IMG/VR virus record: IMGVR_UViG_3300014839_000013
Span: 1-45,579 of that record
Strand: one strand, 5' to 3'
Source: a virus
Length of the DNA stretch: 45,579 nucleotides
Part shown: positions 9,602 through 19,370 of the stretch, piece after piece
How positions within the stretch are numbered: position 1 is the first letter of the stretch
How the letters are laid out: every line of letters starts with the position of its first letter
The notes under the pieces: model-generated
The model's input: the letters and a program-made list of their open reading frames with translations, nothing else
What the model was told of the DNA's origin: nothing
The model's database searches: none
Translations under genes and position numbers: made by a program

Positions 9602-10295
9602 TGATCGTGAAGATATAAAAAACATCGCTGAATGGCAGAAAAGCGGCGATGAAAATAAATTAACTGAATTAATTACAAGATATCAGCCAATTGTTCATTC
9701 TATTACTAATCGATATAGAACAACTGGAGTGGCACCAGCAACATTACGTGCTAAAGCCAATGCGCAGCTTTTGAAGGCCTTTAAAACCTATGATCCCACT
9801 AAGGGGGCATCTCCTGTTACTCATGTCTGGAACAATCTGCAGAAGGTTCAGAGAGTGGCTACAGAAAGTCTCCAATCTGGACATATTCCCGAGTATAGGA
9901 ATCTTAAGAAATCGACCTTTACGATAGTTAGAGATAATCTTACTGACCAATTAGGTAGAGAGCCCAATGTATCTGAAATGGCTGATGAATTAGGATGGTC
10001 ACATGCGGAAGTCGGAAGGATGAATAATGAATTATCTGGAGAGGTAACTGCTTCTGGGGCTGAATTTGATTTTTATGGTAATGCTGTAACACAGGAGCCT
10101 AAAGATAAATTACTTGCTGATTATCTTTATCACGAATTAGATAATAAAGATAAACTGATATTTGAACACACTTTTGGATATGGTGGAAAGAAAATATTGA
10201 ATAATAAAGAATTGGCTAAAAAATTACGGACAAATGAAATGTCAATACATAGATCTAAAAGTAGACTTGCTGATAAAATTAGGAGTTATCGTTAA
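9588..10295 (+). CDS. Sigma-70-family RNA polymerase sigma factor-like protein
   Basis: This 235-residue protein has the layout of a compact sigma factor. Residues about 25-90 match region 2: a helix around ITRYQPIVHSITNRY, then LLKAFKTYDPTKGASPVTHV, which corresponds to the A-x-x-x-FDP-x-G-x-F-x-x-W core. Residues about 110-140 resemble region 3, with the phrase SEMADELGWSHAEV. Residues about 180-235 form a region-4 helix-turn-helix (NNKELAKKLRTNEMSIHRSK). Such factors bind core RNA polymerase and direct it to chosen promoters. The ATG lies inside the end of the hub-like gene and the stop overlaps the next ATG (TTAATGA), so it is embedded in the late baseplate operon. It probably reprograms host polymerase for late genes. 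Confidence 0.8.
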   Translation: MNKFNDREDIKNIAEWQKSGDENKLTELITRYQPIVHSITNRYRTTGVAPATLRAKANAQLLKAFKTYDPTKGASPVTHVWNNLQKVQRVATESLQSGHIPEYRNLKKSTFTIVRDNLTDQLGREPNVSEMADELGWSHAEVGRMNNELSGEVTASGAEFDFYGNAVTQEPKDKLLADYLYHELDNKDKLIFEHTFGYGGKKILNNKELAKKLRTNEMSIHRSKSRLADKIRSYR

Positions 10296-12415
10296 TGACT
10301 ACTCAAAATCCTAATGGGCCTCCAGTACAAGCTTGTGTAGCTATAGCTACAGCGATGACTGCTGAAGCTAAAATTATCAAGTTCTATACTGATATAAAAG
10401 ATACGATTACAAAAGCTGTAAAATTATTATTGTCAATTTTATATGGGACTATAAATATTGCTGATATAATGGGAGCTGAACTTGTCACTGCAATTGGGGT
10501 TGCCGCAAGTGCAATTGCTGATACGGTTTTAAAATCAGTTTCTGGCGCTACAAATGCATTGCTTGAAGCTGTTCTATCTCAAATACTTGAAATATTACTA
10601 GCATTTCCAGATGCAATATATTCATTAGTAGCAATACCTTTAGAAAAAGCAGTTGAAGCATGTACAAATGAGCGTCGATATTTAGAAAAGGCTAGAAATG
10701 ATATCTATGCTGTTACTTCTATTTTAAATAGGTGGATTACTAATGTTAATGGTTATCATTTTTACCAACAGATTATTGATGCTCTTCCTTATATACAGAA
10801 AGCATTACAATTAATACAACAAATGATAAGTGAACTTGACGTTACATCTCAAAATACCGATAGTGGTAATGCTGTATTTGATCAGGGAAAATATGATCAA
10901 GTGAGGAATTTAATAAGACAGGCAATTAAGATTACTCAACCTATTCCTACTTTTGCACCAACTCAACAATTTACAGCCTCAATTGTAAATAAACTAAATA
11001 ATCAGAAAAAAGAAGAGATTTCAATAATAGAAAATAAATATCGTGATAAAAGGAAAGCGCTGGATATCAGTTTCACAAAACGAATTGCTGAAACTAATGC
11101 AAAAGCTAATAATTTAAAAGAAGCTCTTGTCATTGAAAAATTGAATTTAGAATGGGCAATGCAGATTAAAAAATTGAATTCTGATAAACAATTGGAAATA
11201 TCAACAGTAGAAGCTTCTATTGATTTTACTTCATTAGTTTCTGTTAATGCTTTGCAGAATCTAGGCACGAGTATATATGACTCTTTCACTTCAGACATGA
11301 ATCTGGTTGGAAATTATTTATATGATTTTGCTCAAAATATCAGGGATGCGTATACTCAGAATATTTCTTGTCAAACTCTCTGTGCAACAGTATATAATTC
11401 ACGAGACCTTATTTCACGATTAATTAAATATATGATTGCACTTTTACGAACAACGGGGAATGCATCAGCGCAACTTGCCATTACTGCATTGGAAGGATCA
11501 GAAGCATCTATCGCTACTGCAAAAACAATGTTTGAAAAAAAAGTGGAAGATTATAATGGAAATTATTCTGGACTTAATAAAAAAGTTCAAGCCAGTTCTT
11601 CGGCTATGGCAACAACTGTTAGTGTAGGAAATATCTTATTGCAGACCGCTGATGCAACTTTAACAGGACTTATTACAGATAGCCTTGTACAATTGATTAA
11701 CGCCGATGATGTTCTTGCTGCTGATAACGTCAATTTTGACGCTTTTATATTACGGCTTAAAAAAATACCTGATTGGGATCAGAAAACAGATTCTTGGGTT
11801 TTAGATGTTACTGGTGCCGTTTCTATCAATCCTTATATTCAATTAATTGCTGATATTACCAGCACAATTGTATTGTTACCAGTATTAGCTATTTCAAAAC
11901 AACCAGAAGATCAACAGCAATTAACTGGTATGATGTCAAATGTAAATCATAGTTTTAATAAAATTTTAGTTCATAATGGTGCTGTATTAGAAGTTATTAC
12001 TTCATATATTCCATATCAAAGTTCAGCATGTGGGCTTTTAAAAAGATTATTAAGTAGACTTGGATTACTTGATACATTTGCAATTTCGTTAAGTGTTTCT
12101 TCTGTAATTAATGCTCTTATCACTACCACTGCGTTTAATAAAGGATTAATGACACCAAACGAACAGAATTGCCGAGATTATTATCCAGATCTTTTTAATG
12201 ATTTAAATACCATTTCTTCTTCATATAGAAAAGATGCTGATGTTTTACCAGTTGCTGCAAATATTGAATGTCAACCATCACATGAAGCAATTGCTGAAAA
12301 ATATCCTTTTGATAAAAAGGCATACAATACAACAGAGCCAGATAAAGGAATACAAGCTGAAGATTTGCAATTTCAAGAATCTACTGTTGCGGCAGAAGGA
12401 TCGATACGAGAATGA
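10295..12415 (+). CDS. Large helical tail/baseplate-associated protein, function unknown
   Basis: This 706-residue protein is not recognised. Hydrophobic stretches at about 40-125 contain several segments long enough to be membrane-associated or buried helices. A charged coiled-coil region at about 230-300 (many Glu/Lys/Asn) and further Ala/Ile-rich helices follow. There is no catalytic motif. It is coupled to the sigma-like gene by an overlapping TAATG junction and followed by a gp25-like wedge gene, so it is probably a virion tail component. The hydrophobic helical content would also suit a protein that interacts with the host envelope during injection. Confidence 0.5.
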   Translation: MTTQNPNGPPVQACVAIATAMTAEAKIIKFYTDIKDTITKAVKLLLSILYGTINIADIMGAELVTAIGVAASAIADTVLKSVSGATNALLEAVLSQILEILLAFPDAIYSLVAIPLEKAVEACTNERRYLEKARNDIYAVTSILNRWITNVNGYHFYQQIIDALPYIQKALQLIQQMISELDVTSQNTDSGNAVFDQGKYDQVRNLIRQAIKITQPIPTFAPTQQFTASIVNKLNNQKKEEISIIENKYRDKRKALDISFTKRIAETNAKANNLKEALVIEKLNLEWAMQIKKLNSDKQLEISTVEASIDFTSLVSVNALQNLGTSIYDSFTSDMNLVGNYLYDFAQNIRDAYTQNISCQTLCATVYNSRDLISRLIKYMIALLRTTGNASAQLAITALEGSEASIATAKTMFEKKVEDYNGNYSGLNKKVQASSSAMATTVSVGNILLQTADATLTGLITDSLVQLINADDVLAADNVNFDAFILRLKKIPDWDQKTDSWVLDVTGAVSINPYIQLIADITSTIVLLPVLAISKQPEDQQQLTGMMSNVNHSFNKILVHNGAVLEVITSYIPYQSSACGLLKRLLSRLGLLDTFAISLSVSSVINALITTTAFNKGLMTPNEQNCRDYYPDLFNDLNTISSSYRKDADVLPVAANIECQPSHEAIAEKYPFDKKAYNTTEPDKGIQAEDLQFQESTVAAEGSIRE

Positions 12416-12451
12416 CTTTGATGGTAATATTAGAAAGTATATTTTAAGTAT

Positions 12452-12898
12452 ATGGCTGACATCGATTATACTATCTTAACAGACAATGGTTTTGAAGTCT
12501 CTCTTGGAGATGTTCCAACCAAGGCTACTGGTAATAAATTATTGTCTAATAGATTTACTATAACTTTCCTAACAACCATACGGCAGTATTTAATGGGGGA
12601 AACGCTAGTTACTGATAATTATGGCGGCGACGCATTGAAATATGTAGGACAACCACAGGCATTGAACAACCCACAAAGCATTGCATCTACTATCAGTATA
12701 GCAATGAATCAAACTATTGATTCAATAAAGTCATCTCAATCCACGGTGACTGATCCTACAGAACAATTAGCAAACGCAACACTGATAAATGTGTCGGTAG
12801 AAGTTGATAGGGTATATGCTACAATACAAATTTTTCCTGTTGCTTATAGTTCGCCGAATGAACTGTATTTCACAATACCAGTCATGGGAATAAAATAA
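12452..12898 (+). CDS. gp25-like baseplate wedge protein
   Basis: This 148-residue protein has the size and pattern of the gp25/GpW-like wedge family: a leading domain ending in a helix with R-Q-Y-L-x-G and then the phrase YGGDALKYV, a central helix rich in I/V/Q (about 75-105), and a final beta hairpin with IQIFPV. In T4-like phages gp25 sits at the wedge-tube junction and begins sheath assembly. The gene directly precedes a GIY-YIG endonuclease and then the gpJ-like gene, the usual partner of gp25. The start has no clear Shine-Dalgarno (TTTTAAGTAT precedes it). The stop overlaps the endonuclease ATG. Confidence 0.65.
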   Translation: MADIDYTILTDNGFEVSLGDVPTKATGNKLLSNRFTITFLTTIRQYLMGETLVTDNYGGDALKYVGQPQALNNPQSIASTISIAMNQTIDSIKSSQSTVTDPTEQLANATLINVSVEVDRVYATIQIFPVAYSSPNELYFTIPVMGIK

Positions 12899-13536
12899 TG
12901 TTAGATGTTACTTATATTTATGCACTTTTAGATCCATTTGAAAAACAAGAATTTCATATTTATATAGGAAAAAGTGACGATCCCTATAAAAGATATTATC
13001 AACACTTAAGGGAAAAAAGTAATACTCATAAATGTAGATGGATACAAAAATTATTACAACAAAACTTATTACCAAATTTACAAATATTAGAAGTTTGTAA
13101 TATTGAATATTGGGAAAATAAAGAACAAGAATGGATTATATATTATAAAAAATGTAATTATAATGTAGTAAATGAGCATAATGGAGGATGTGGTGGCTCT
13201 ATTCGTTGTTCAGATAATACTAAATTAAAAATTAGTAAAGCTCATATTGGTAAAATTCCTTGGAATAGGGGTAAAATTGGCGTTTATAATAAAGCAACAT
13301 TAAAAAAAATGAGTGATAAAAATAAGGGAAAAGCATCAAGGTTGGGGGCAGTATTGTCTGAAGAAACAAAAGAAAAAATTAGAAAATCATTACAAGGTAA
13401 AAAATTACCTTTAGCAGTAAAGCTTAAAATTAGTGAAGCAGAAAAGGGATGTAAAAATCCATTTTATGGGCACCATCATTCGGAGGAAACAAAAAGAAAA
13501 TTAAGAATAGCTCATTTAAAAAAAAATAATATTTAA
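12898..13536 (+). CDS. GIY-YIG homing endonuclease, second copy
   Basis: This 212-residue protein has a GIY-YIG domain at about 1-100: the YIYALL strand, YIGKSDDPYKRYYQHL with the catalytic-region Arg, the acidic KEQEW helix, and the terminal Asn in VVNEHNGG. Residues about 110-210 hold NUMOD3-type DNA-binding repeats (KLKISKAHIGK, KIRKSLQGKKL, KLKISEAEKGC). It is only distantly similar to the endonuclease at 1732, so the two are separate arrivals or old paralogues. It is wedged between the gp25-like and gpJ-like genes, joined upstream by TAATG, and is probably free-standing because no intron core is visible beside it. Confidence 0.9.
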   Translation: MLDVTYIYALLDPFEKQEFHIYIGKSDDPYKRYYQHLREKSNTHKCRWIQKLLQQNLLPNLQILEVCNIEYWENKEQEWIIYYKKCNYNVVNEHNGGCGGSIRCSDNTKLKISKAHIGKIPWNRGKIGVYNKATLKKMSDKNKGKASRLGAVLSEETKEKIRKSLQGKKLPLAVKLKISEAEKGCKNPFYGHHHSEETKRKLRIAHLKKNNI

Positions 13537-13551
13537 ATATTGGGAGTTAAT

Positions 13552-16521
13552 ATGTTTCAGTTTGTACAATTTTTAAGAAAAAAGTGGACTGAATATAGCC
13601 CATCTAGCGGTGCCAAAGGCACTGTTACAGATGAATTATGTACAAAACCAGCGGGACTTGTTCTTGCTGATTTTTATAATGCATTGGTAGAACAACAGGC
13701 TATCAATGACATCAACAATTGGCAGAATATGACTGATGAACAATTGGATTTTTTTGGAAATAAATTTTTTATCCCAAGAGTGCAGGGTGCGGTTGCCGCC
13801 GGATCAATAAGAATCTTTTTTGATGCAAAACAGGATATTGAAATAACTTCTACATTAAATGCACAGTCAAATACTGGCCTTTTATACAAGGCTGTAATGC
13901 CAAGTATTATCAGTAAGAATTCAATGCAAATTTCAAATGATACTTCAGCAAAATATTATGTTGATGTTCTTATTCAGGCTTTATTTGCTGGAGCAAATTA
14001 TAATGTCGACATAAACCAAATTACTTCATTGGTAAATGCGTCATTTACTTATAAAAAAGTTACTAACCCAGAAAAAATTTCAGGTGGTTCTGTAAGAGAA
14101 ACTAATGAACAATATGCTCAAAGATTAGTTTATTCTATTAATGATAGAAGTATGATGAATAAAAGAAGTTTGTTTGCAAATCTGCGAACTTATTTTCCTT
14201 ATGTAAGTTCTGTTTATGTTGCAGCTCCTAGTGATAAATATATGACAAGAGACCTAGTACAGGCTCTTGATCTTTCAGTTCCGTTAAAAAAATCTGAATT
14301 TTTAGGTAAAATACAAGGAGACAATAGCGTCAATAATTCAGCTTATTGGGGAACCTTTCCTCCTGAAGCAGGAAGTGTAGGTGCTGCTTTTAGAGATCCA
14401 CTTTCAATTTATTCTACATATCAATTTCCACAATCAATTGAACCTATCAATCTTGATGCAAGGGCAGATGTAGGACTTCATGGTTATCCATTAACTCAAG
14501 AAGCTACCACCCAAATGTATCAGGGTCTTTATTTTGATGATTATCGAAATTTTATGTCTGTTCAAACTTCAGATTTATTTAACATAATTAATGAAAATGT
14601 TTCCACGACCGCCATTACAAGTCCAAGTTCTGATTGGATTATTGGGGCAAATGGAAGACAAAATGGTGATTATGGCCAACTAAAAGCCGGCCTGGGAAAT
14701 ATTAATATTGTTCAATTTCAAAATAATAATATAACTATATCAGCTGGTTCTGCTAATACTGTTACTGTTTCAAAAGATATAAAAAAAAGAGTAGGAATTA
14801 AATTATCGGGAACATTTAAAACTCCTGCAACAGAATCGTCATATAATGGTGGGTTACAATTTATGGTGGCGGGAGTTGATAATATAGATGATAATAGTAT
14901 TAATGCTTTCACTGGTATAGGTTTTGGTATCAGAATAACAGGACCATCCACTGGAGAAGGTGGAGCTGCAAACGCAATGGTTTATTTTGCACATTCTGAA
15001 AGATATGGAGCGGGACAGATATTTGCAGCACATGATGATTTTGTTGGTAATAGTGTTAATGGTTTTATATCAACAGGCGGCATTAACGCACTCGCTGAAA
15101 AAGAATCAAAACTTACTCCTGGCGCTGAATATAGCTTTGAATTTTGTCTTAATGATGATTTAAGTTTAAGTTTATATCTTAAAAAAGTTTCTCCAGAAGG
15201 TAATGATCCTGATGATAAATTTAAACCTTGGCCCCTATCGCCAACGGTGTTAAATCCCTTTAGTAAATCAATTAATGACATTAATTCTCAAAATTATGGA
15301 ACATTAATGAGGGTTACTTTGGATACAAAATCAATGGAGAATACCACTGATCAATGGATAATTTCAAATTTAAAAGCATTTGATATAGCTTCACATCGAG
15401 CAAATGCTCTTTTTATTTTTGATGTTCAAGATTTGGAAGCGCCATTATCAATTTCTTTCAGAGGGTCTGCTTCGGGATCAATTAATCAATCAGTTGGCTC
15501 TGGATATTCTGTTTATATTTGGGATACAGAACAAGAATCTCCAGCCGGCGGAACTACAGCATTATCAATTGGTGGATGGTCTATTTTGGAAGATATATCC
15601 AATCCTACAGGTTTAAAAGATTCTATTACAACAAATTTAGTTCAAAATCTTGCTAATATTGATCAATATGTAATTGAAAGTAGATTTGGAACTTCTATTA
15701 TTCTTCTTGCAGTTGCCACAGGCAGTTCTGAGGCAAAAATAAAAGCGAATGGGAATCTTATGGATGATATTTATTCATCGATTGATATTGATTATGTTAA
15801 AATTGAAAGTGAACTCATTAATCAATACCATGCAAATAACAAATCTGATGTATATGTTTGCACCGTTCAAAATGAAGAAAATCTTGATACTGTTATTACA
15901 GTTGTTGATAAGGGTCCTTCAGAGTCATTTTTTCTTTTAAATAAAGCTAATGGATTTACAACTCCTATTGAAAGCATTAAAACGGTATCAATTAGTAATA
16001 ATGGTTTAGTTGAAACACTTGCGGAAAATACCTATAAAATAATCAGAAGTGATGTTAAGAATATTAATTCAATTTATGAGACAATGTATTTATCACTTGA
16101 TAATAAAAGTATTAATGAGATTACTATAGAATATTCTGCTTATAGAAATATTAATGATTTACAAAATTTCTATAATAGTTCTGAATTCAGTAGATTGTTT
16201 GGTAATATTCTTGTAAGACACAAATTTCCATGTTATCTTAATATTAATATTCTTTATACAGGTTTAAGTGCGGAAGAAGTTGTAATTGATGCTGTTAAAA
16301 CTTATGTTGATGCTAATAATGATGGAATATTTTCTATACCAGATATGATCAGTTATTTATACAATCAGAACATAGTTAATAATGTACAAATACCATTAAC
16401 TATATCATATTCACAATATGATGATAATATGAACATTGTAACTGGATCATTTACTAATACATTACAAATTAGAACAATTGATTTTTTCAGGATTCAAAAT
16501 ATTACAGCAAATAAATTATAA
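13552..16521 (+). CDS. Baseplate J-like wedge protein (gp6/gpJ family)
   Basis: The start is placed at ATG 13552 because GGGAG at 13542-13546 lies correctly upstream; an in-frame TTG at 13540 would overlap that site. The 989-residue protein has a gpJ-type core in its first 250 residues: an N-terminal helix, a phrase on sequence-spanning beta strands, then the SGGSVRETNEQYAQRLVYSI element. That element matches the well-known GG-x-x-x-E-s-d-e-x-x-R-x-R motif of Baseplate_J. Residues about 350-720 form an inserted beta-sandwich region and the last 250 residues return to a gpJ-like C-terminus (AYRNINDLQ, VNNVQIPLTISYS). The family forms the wedge ring that links the hub to the sheath. Confidence 0.75.
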   Translation: MFQFVQFLRKKWTEYSPSSGAKGTVTDELCTKPAGLVLADFYNALVEQQAINDINNWQNMTDEQLDFFGNKFFIPRVQGAVAAGSIRIFFDAKQDIEITSTLNAQSNTGLLYKAVMPSIISKNSMQISNDTSAKYYVDVLIQALFAGANYNVDINQITSLVNASFTYKKVTNPEKISGGSVRETNEQYAQRLVYSINDRSMMNKRSLFANLRTYFPYVSSVYVAAPSDKYMTRDLVQALDLSVPLKKSEFLGKIQGDNSVNNSAYWGTFPPEAGSVGAAFRDPLSIYSTYQFPQSIEPINLDARADVGLHGYPLTQEATTQMYQGLYFDDYRNFMSVQTSDLFNIINENVSTTAITSPSSDWIIGANGRQNGDYGQLKAGLGNINIVQFQNNNITISAGSANTVTVSKDIKKRVGIKLSGTFKTPATESSYNGGLQFMVAGVDNIDDNSINAFTGIGFGIRITGPSTGEGGAANAMVYFAHSERYGAGQIFAAHDDFVGNSVNGFISTGGINALAEKESKLTPGAEYSFEFCLNDDLSLSLYLKKVSPEGNDPDDKFKPWPLSPTVLNPFSKSINDINSQNYGTLMRVTLDTKSMENTTDQWIISNLKAFDIASHRANALFIFDVQDLEAPLSISFRGSASGSINQSVGSGYSVYIWDTEQESPAGGTTALSIGGWSILEDISNPTGLKDSITTNLVQNLANIDQYVIESRFGTSIILLAVATGSSEAKIKANGNLMDDIYSSIDIDYVKIESELINQYHANNKSDVYVCTVQNEENLDTVITVVDKGPSESFFLLNKANGFTTPIESIKTVSISNNGLVETLAENTYKIIRSDVKNINSIYETMYLSLDNKSINEITIEYSAYRNINDLQNFYNSSEFSRLFGNILVRHKFPCYLNINILYTGLSAEEVVIDAVKTYVDANNDGIFSIPDMISYLYNQNIVNNVQIPLTISYSQYDDNMNIVTGSFTNTLQIRTIDFFRIQNITANKL

Positions 16522-16523
16522 TT

Positions 16524-17039
16524 ATGAAGCCATTTGATCCTAATACTTTTTGGAATTTTATATCATCATTTTTTCAATTTTTAGATGAAAAATCTAAAAA
16601 TATAATGGAGAATTTTTTTGATGGTTTAAATACGTCAGCCGGAGATATGACTGATAGGGCTAATGATTTTGTTAATGCTCAAGCTCCAGAAAATGCCAAC
16701 ACTAATGTCCAAGAAAATTATTATGAAATTCCAGTTGATCCGTTAATAGCGTTACCTATAAAACTTGATCCAACTGATATTAATTCAAGGCAAATGATAA
16801 TATCAAAATCAATCATTACAGTTGAGCCAATATATATAAATGGAAGTCCTGTTTATGGAGATATTATAGAAATAAGCGCTGAAGATTATTACACTTTAAG
16901 GGATATTGCAATTGGAAATTATGCAGTTATAGTTCCAAAGGATTCTTCGATTCCAACAAAATATTTTAAGATAGATACTTTAAAGTCGTCTGAAGAAGAC
17001 CCGAATGGGGATAGATATTTTCCACCAACTAGTCTATAA
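16524..17039 (+). CDS. Small baseplate-associated protein, unassigned
   Basis: This 171-residue protein begins 2 nt after the gpJ-like stop, so it is likely co-translated with it. Residues 1-60 are helical and aromatic (FWNFISSFFQFLD), followed by a Pro/Asn-rich linker and a beta-rich C-terminal domain (about 75-171). In contractile-tailed phages the gene after gpJ is often the tail-fibre-attachment protein I or a gp53/gp7-like connector. That is the only argument for a baseplate role; the sequence has no recognised motif. Confidence 0.45.
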   Translation: MKPFDPNTFWNFISSFFQFLDEKSKNIMENFFDGLNTSAGDMTDRANDFVNAQAPENANTNVQENYYEIPVDPLIALPIKLDPTDINSRQMIISKSIITVEPIYINGSPVYGDIIEISAEDYYTLRDIAIGNYAVIVPKDSSIPTKYFKIDTLKSSEEDPNGDRYFPPTSL

Positions 17040-17048
17040 AAATAATAT

Positions 17049-19370
17049 ATGGCTTTATTTAAAATAACGATAGATAAGACGAAAGTTTCTGGATCACTCA
17101 CTAATTACGTGTATGTGTTTACAGAAGGTTGTTCTAATATACCCGCACACTTTTGGACTGGCGTTATAGATGTCAATGGATTAGATATTAAGTTTTATGA
17201 CTCAGATGATGCTACTGAATTAAAACGAACAATTGTTGTTTATGATTCTTCTGGTCAAAAAGTAGAAGTCCATGTAAAAATACCATCAATAGATTCTGGA
17301 ACAGATAAAGTACTTTGGTGTCATTATGGAAATACCACAAGGGCAAACGATATCGACGTATTTGCTTCTACTGATAGATATTATCCTCTTCAAACTACTA
17401 CACCAACTGATTATGGTCCAAATACAAGTTCTGGATCAGGAACAAACAATACTGCTGAGGCACAACAAGTAGAAAAAGGAAATTCATTTACTGGAACTGG
17501 ATACTTAAGTGGTGCTGGTTTAGAGTTTGATATAGGAAGTACCTGGACGTTTATTACTTGGGCAAAAACAAGTTCAGCGACTGCTCAGGAATTATTTGGT
17601 AAAGGATTTAGAATTAACTCAGGTAATAAAAATTATGTTCAATTTTATTATGGAGCTGATGGTAAAATAAATTATGATTATGAAAAAAATACCGGCCCTA
17701 ATGATTATGGTACTTTTTCAAATACATCATATAAAGATGGAAATCTTCATCAATTTGCATTCGTTAATGTTACAGATAGTTCTGTCTCATTTTATGCTGA
17801 TGGACAGTTTATAACGACCATTACCCTTTCAGCTACGGCTAGAGCATATAACGGATATAATACATGGTATGCTGGAGGGACTGCATCGTATATAGCCGGC
17901 CCTTTAACAGGCTCTATGGATTCAATTAGATTAAATGTTAGAGAAGTTGGCGCAGATGAAATTACAACTATTTATAATAATGAAAATTATCAATCAACAT
18001 TTTCTTCCGCAGAAGATGTTTCTTCTGAAAGTGCATCAATAAGCCCATCTGCATCAATAAGCCCATCCAGCAGTGAAAGTTCATCTCTTTCTCCATCATC
18101 ATCTATATCAGCTTCATTAAGTCCTTCTGAATCAGAGAGTCCTTCTTCATCAGAAAGTGCTTCTGTAAGTCCTTCGGTATCTGAAAGTGCTTCTGTAAGT
18201 CCCTCTGTGTCAGAAAGCGCCTCTATAAGTCCTTCTAAGTCAACTAGTCCCTCAGCCTCAAAAAGTACATCAATTAGTACGTCAGCATCAGTTAGCCCTT
18301 CATCTTCTGAAAGTGCTTCTGTAAGTCCATCTATATCAATTAGTCCATCTTTTTCAGAAAGCGCTTCCGTAAGTCCTTCTGTTTCAGAAAGTGCTTCAGA
18401 AAGTCCCTCATCATCTGAAAGTGCTTCTACAAGCCCTTCTGCATCAACAAGCCCATCTGAATCAGAAAGCCCATCTGAATCAGAAAGCCCTTCTTCTTCA
18501 GAGAGCCCTTCATCTTCTGAAAGTCCATCACTATCGCCATCGGCATCTGAGAGTCCTTCATCTTCAGAGAGTCCATCTGAATCAGTAAGTCCATCAACAT
18601 CAGAAAGTCCATCTATATCGCCATCATCATCAGAAAGTGCCTCAGTTTCTCCATCGGCGTCTGAAAGCCCTTCAGCATCAATTAGTCCATCTTATTCTCT
18701 TAGCCCTTCGGCCTCATTATCGCCTTCTGCGTCAAGATCGCCATCTTCCAGCGCCAGTAGTTCTGTATCGCCATCGCGCAGTAGGAGCCCTTCAGCCAGT
18801 CTCAGTCCTTCATCGAGTATCAGTGCGTCTTTTAGTCCCTCAGCGTCTGTAAGCGCTTCCAGGAGCCCTTCAACATCAATTAGCCCATCCACCTCAGAAA
18901 GTCCATCAGAATCAGTAAGTCCGCCTGCCTCTGAGTCGCCATCAATCAGTCCATCCGCTTCAATGTCGCCAAGCGTATCTATAAGTCCTTCATCATCTGC
19001 GTCGGCTTCTAAGAGTCCTTCAATCAGCCCATCTTCTTCGATATCGTCCAGCGTATCGCCTTCACTGAGCCCTAGCTCAAGTATGTCGCCATCAATGTCG
19101 CCGTCATCTTCTACAAGCCCGTCATCCAGTGCTTCGGCATCAGGAAGCCCATCTTCTTCAATAAGTCCAAGCGCTTCGGCATCACCAAGTATACCGATTC
19201 CACCTTCTTCTAGTTGTAAGTATGTAATTGTTTTAAAAGATGCTGATTTATCATATTTAAATGGTAAAGCATTCTCATTTTATATTACATCGGGTTCGGC
19301 ATATAATGTTGATCCTAAAGTATTATCGTTACCAAATGTTCAATCAGAAATAGGTATTTATAATGGATAA
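17049..19370 (+). CDS. Adhesin: DUF2341/LamG-like domains plus long Ser-Pro repeat
   Basis: This 773-residue protein has three parts. Residues 1-100 resemble DUF2341: FWTGVIDVNGLDIKFYDSD, then WCHYGN. Residues about 110-320 form a concanavalin/LamG-type jelly roll (FTFITWAKT-like strand, GSMDSIRLNVREVGADEI near the end). Residues about 328-715 are almost pure Ser-x-Ser-Pro repeats, and the last 55 residues are an ordinary short domain. LamG-type folds bind carbohydrates, so this is a candidate host-recognition protein on the baseplate with a long stalk. The start has no Shine-Dalgarno. The stop overlaps the next gene by 8 nt. Confidence 0.7.
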   Translation: MALFKITIDKTKVSGSLTNYVYVFTEGCSNIPAHFWTGVIDVNGLDIKFYDSDDATELKRTIVVYDSSGQKVEVHVKIPSIDSGTDKVLWCHYGNTTRANDIDVFASTDRYYPLQTTTPTDYGPNTSSGSGTNNTAEAQQVEKGNSFTGTGYLSGAGLEFDIGSTWTFITWAKTSSATAQELFGKGFRINSGNKNYVQFYYGADGKINYDYEKNTGPNDYGTFSNTSYKDGNLHQFAFVNVTDSSVSFYADGQFITTITLSATARAYNGYNTWYAGGTASYIAGPLTGSMDSIRLNVREVGADEITTIYNNENYQSTFSSAEDVSSESASISPSASISPSSSESSSLSPSSSISASLSPSESESPSSSESASVSPSVSESASVSPSVSESASISPSKSTSPSASKSTSISTSASVSPSSSESASVSPSISISPSFSESASVSPSVSESASESPSSSESASTSPSASTSPSESESPSESESPSSSESPSSSESPSLSPSASESPSSSESPSESVSPSTSESPSISPSSSESASVSPSASESPSASISPSYSLSPSASLSPSASRSPSSSASSSVSPSRSRSPSASLSPSSSISASFSPSASVSASRSPSTSISPSTSESPSESVSPPASESPSISPSASMSPSVSISPSSSASASKSPSISPSSSISSSVSPSLSPSSSMSPSMSPSSSTSPSSSASASGSPSSSISPSASASPSIPIPPSSSCKYVIVLKDADLSYLNGKAFSFYITSGSAYNVDPKVLSLPNVQSEIGIYNG
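18028..19200 (+). repeat. Coding low-complexity Ser-Pro repeat tract
   Basis: About 1.17 kb encodes an irregular array of S-x-S-P-S-x-S units with Ala, Glu, Ile, Val, Leu or Thr at x. Serine codons alternate among TCA, TCT, TCG, AGT and AGC, so the DNA is less repetitive than the protein. Codon choice changes along the tract: TCA/AGT/TCT dominate before about 18640 and TCG/AGC/GCG become frequent after it. This suggests two separate expansions or different age. Length variation between isolates is likely. A stiff, extended stalk or a glycosylation target are possible roles. Confidence 0.9.

Noticed and set aside
12898-13536. Group I intron around the second GIY-YIG gene
   Set aside because: The flanking gp25-like and gpJ-like genes are complete with their own starts and stops; no core elements seen.
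18427-18892. Minus-strand and alternate-frame ORFs across the Ser-Pro repeat
   Set aside because: They are shadows created by the repeat's codon pattern; the plus-strand frame is continuous with folded domains on both sides.
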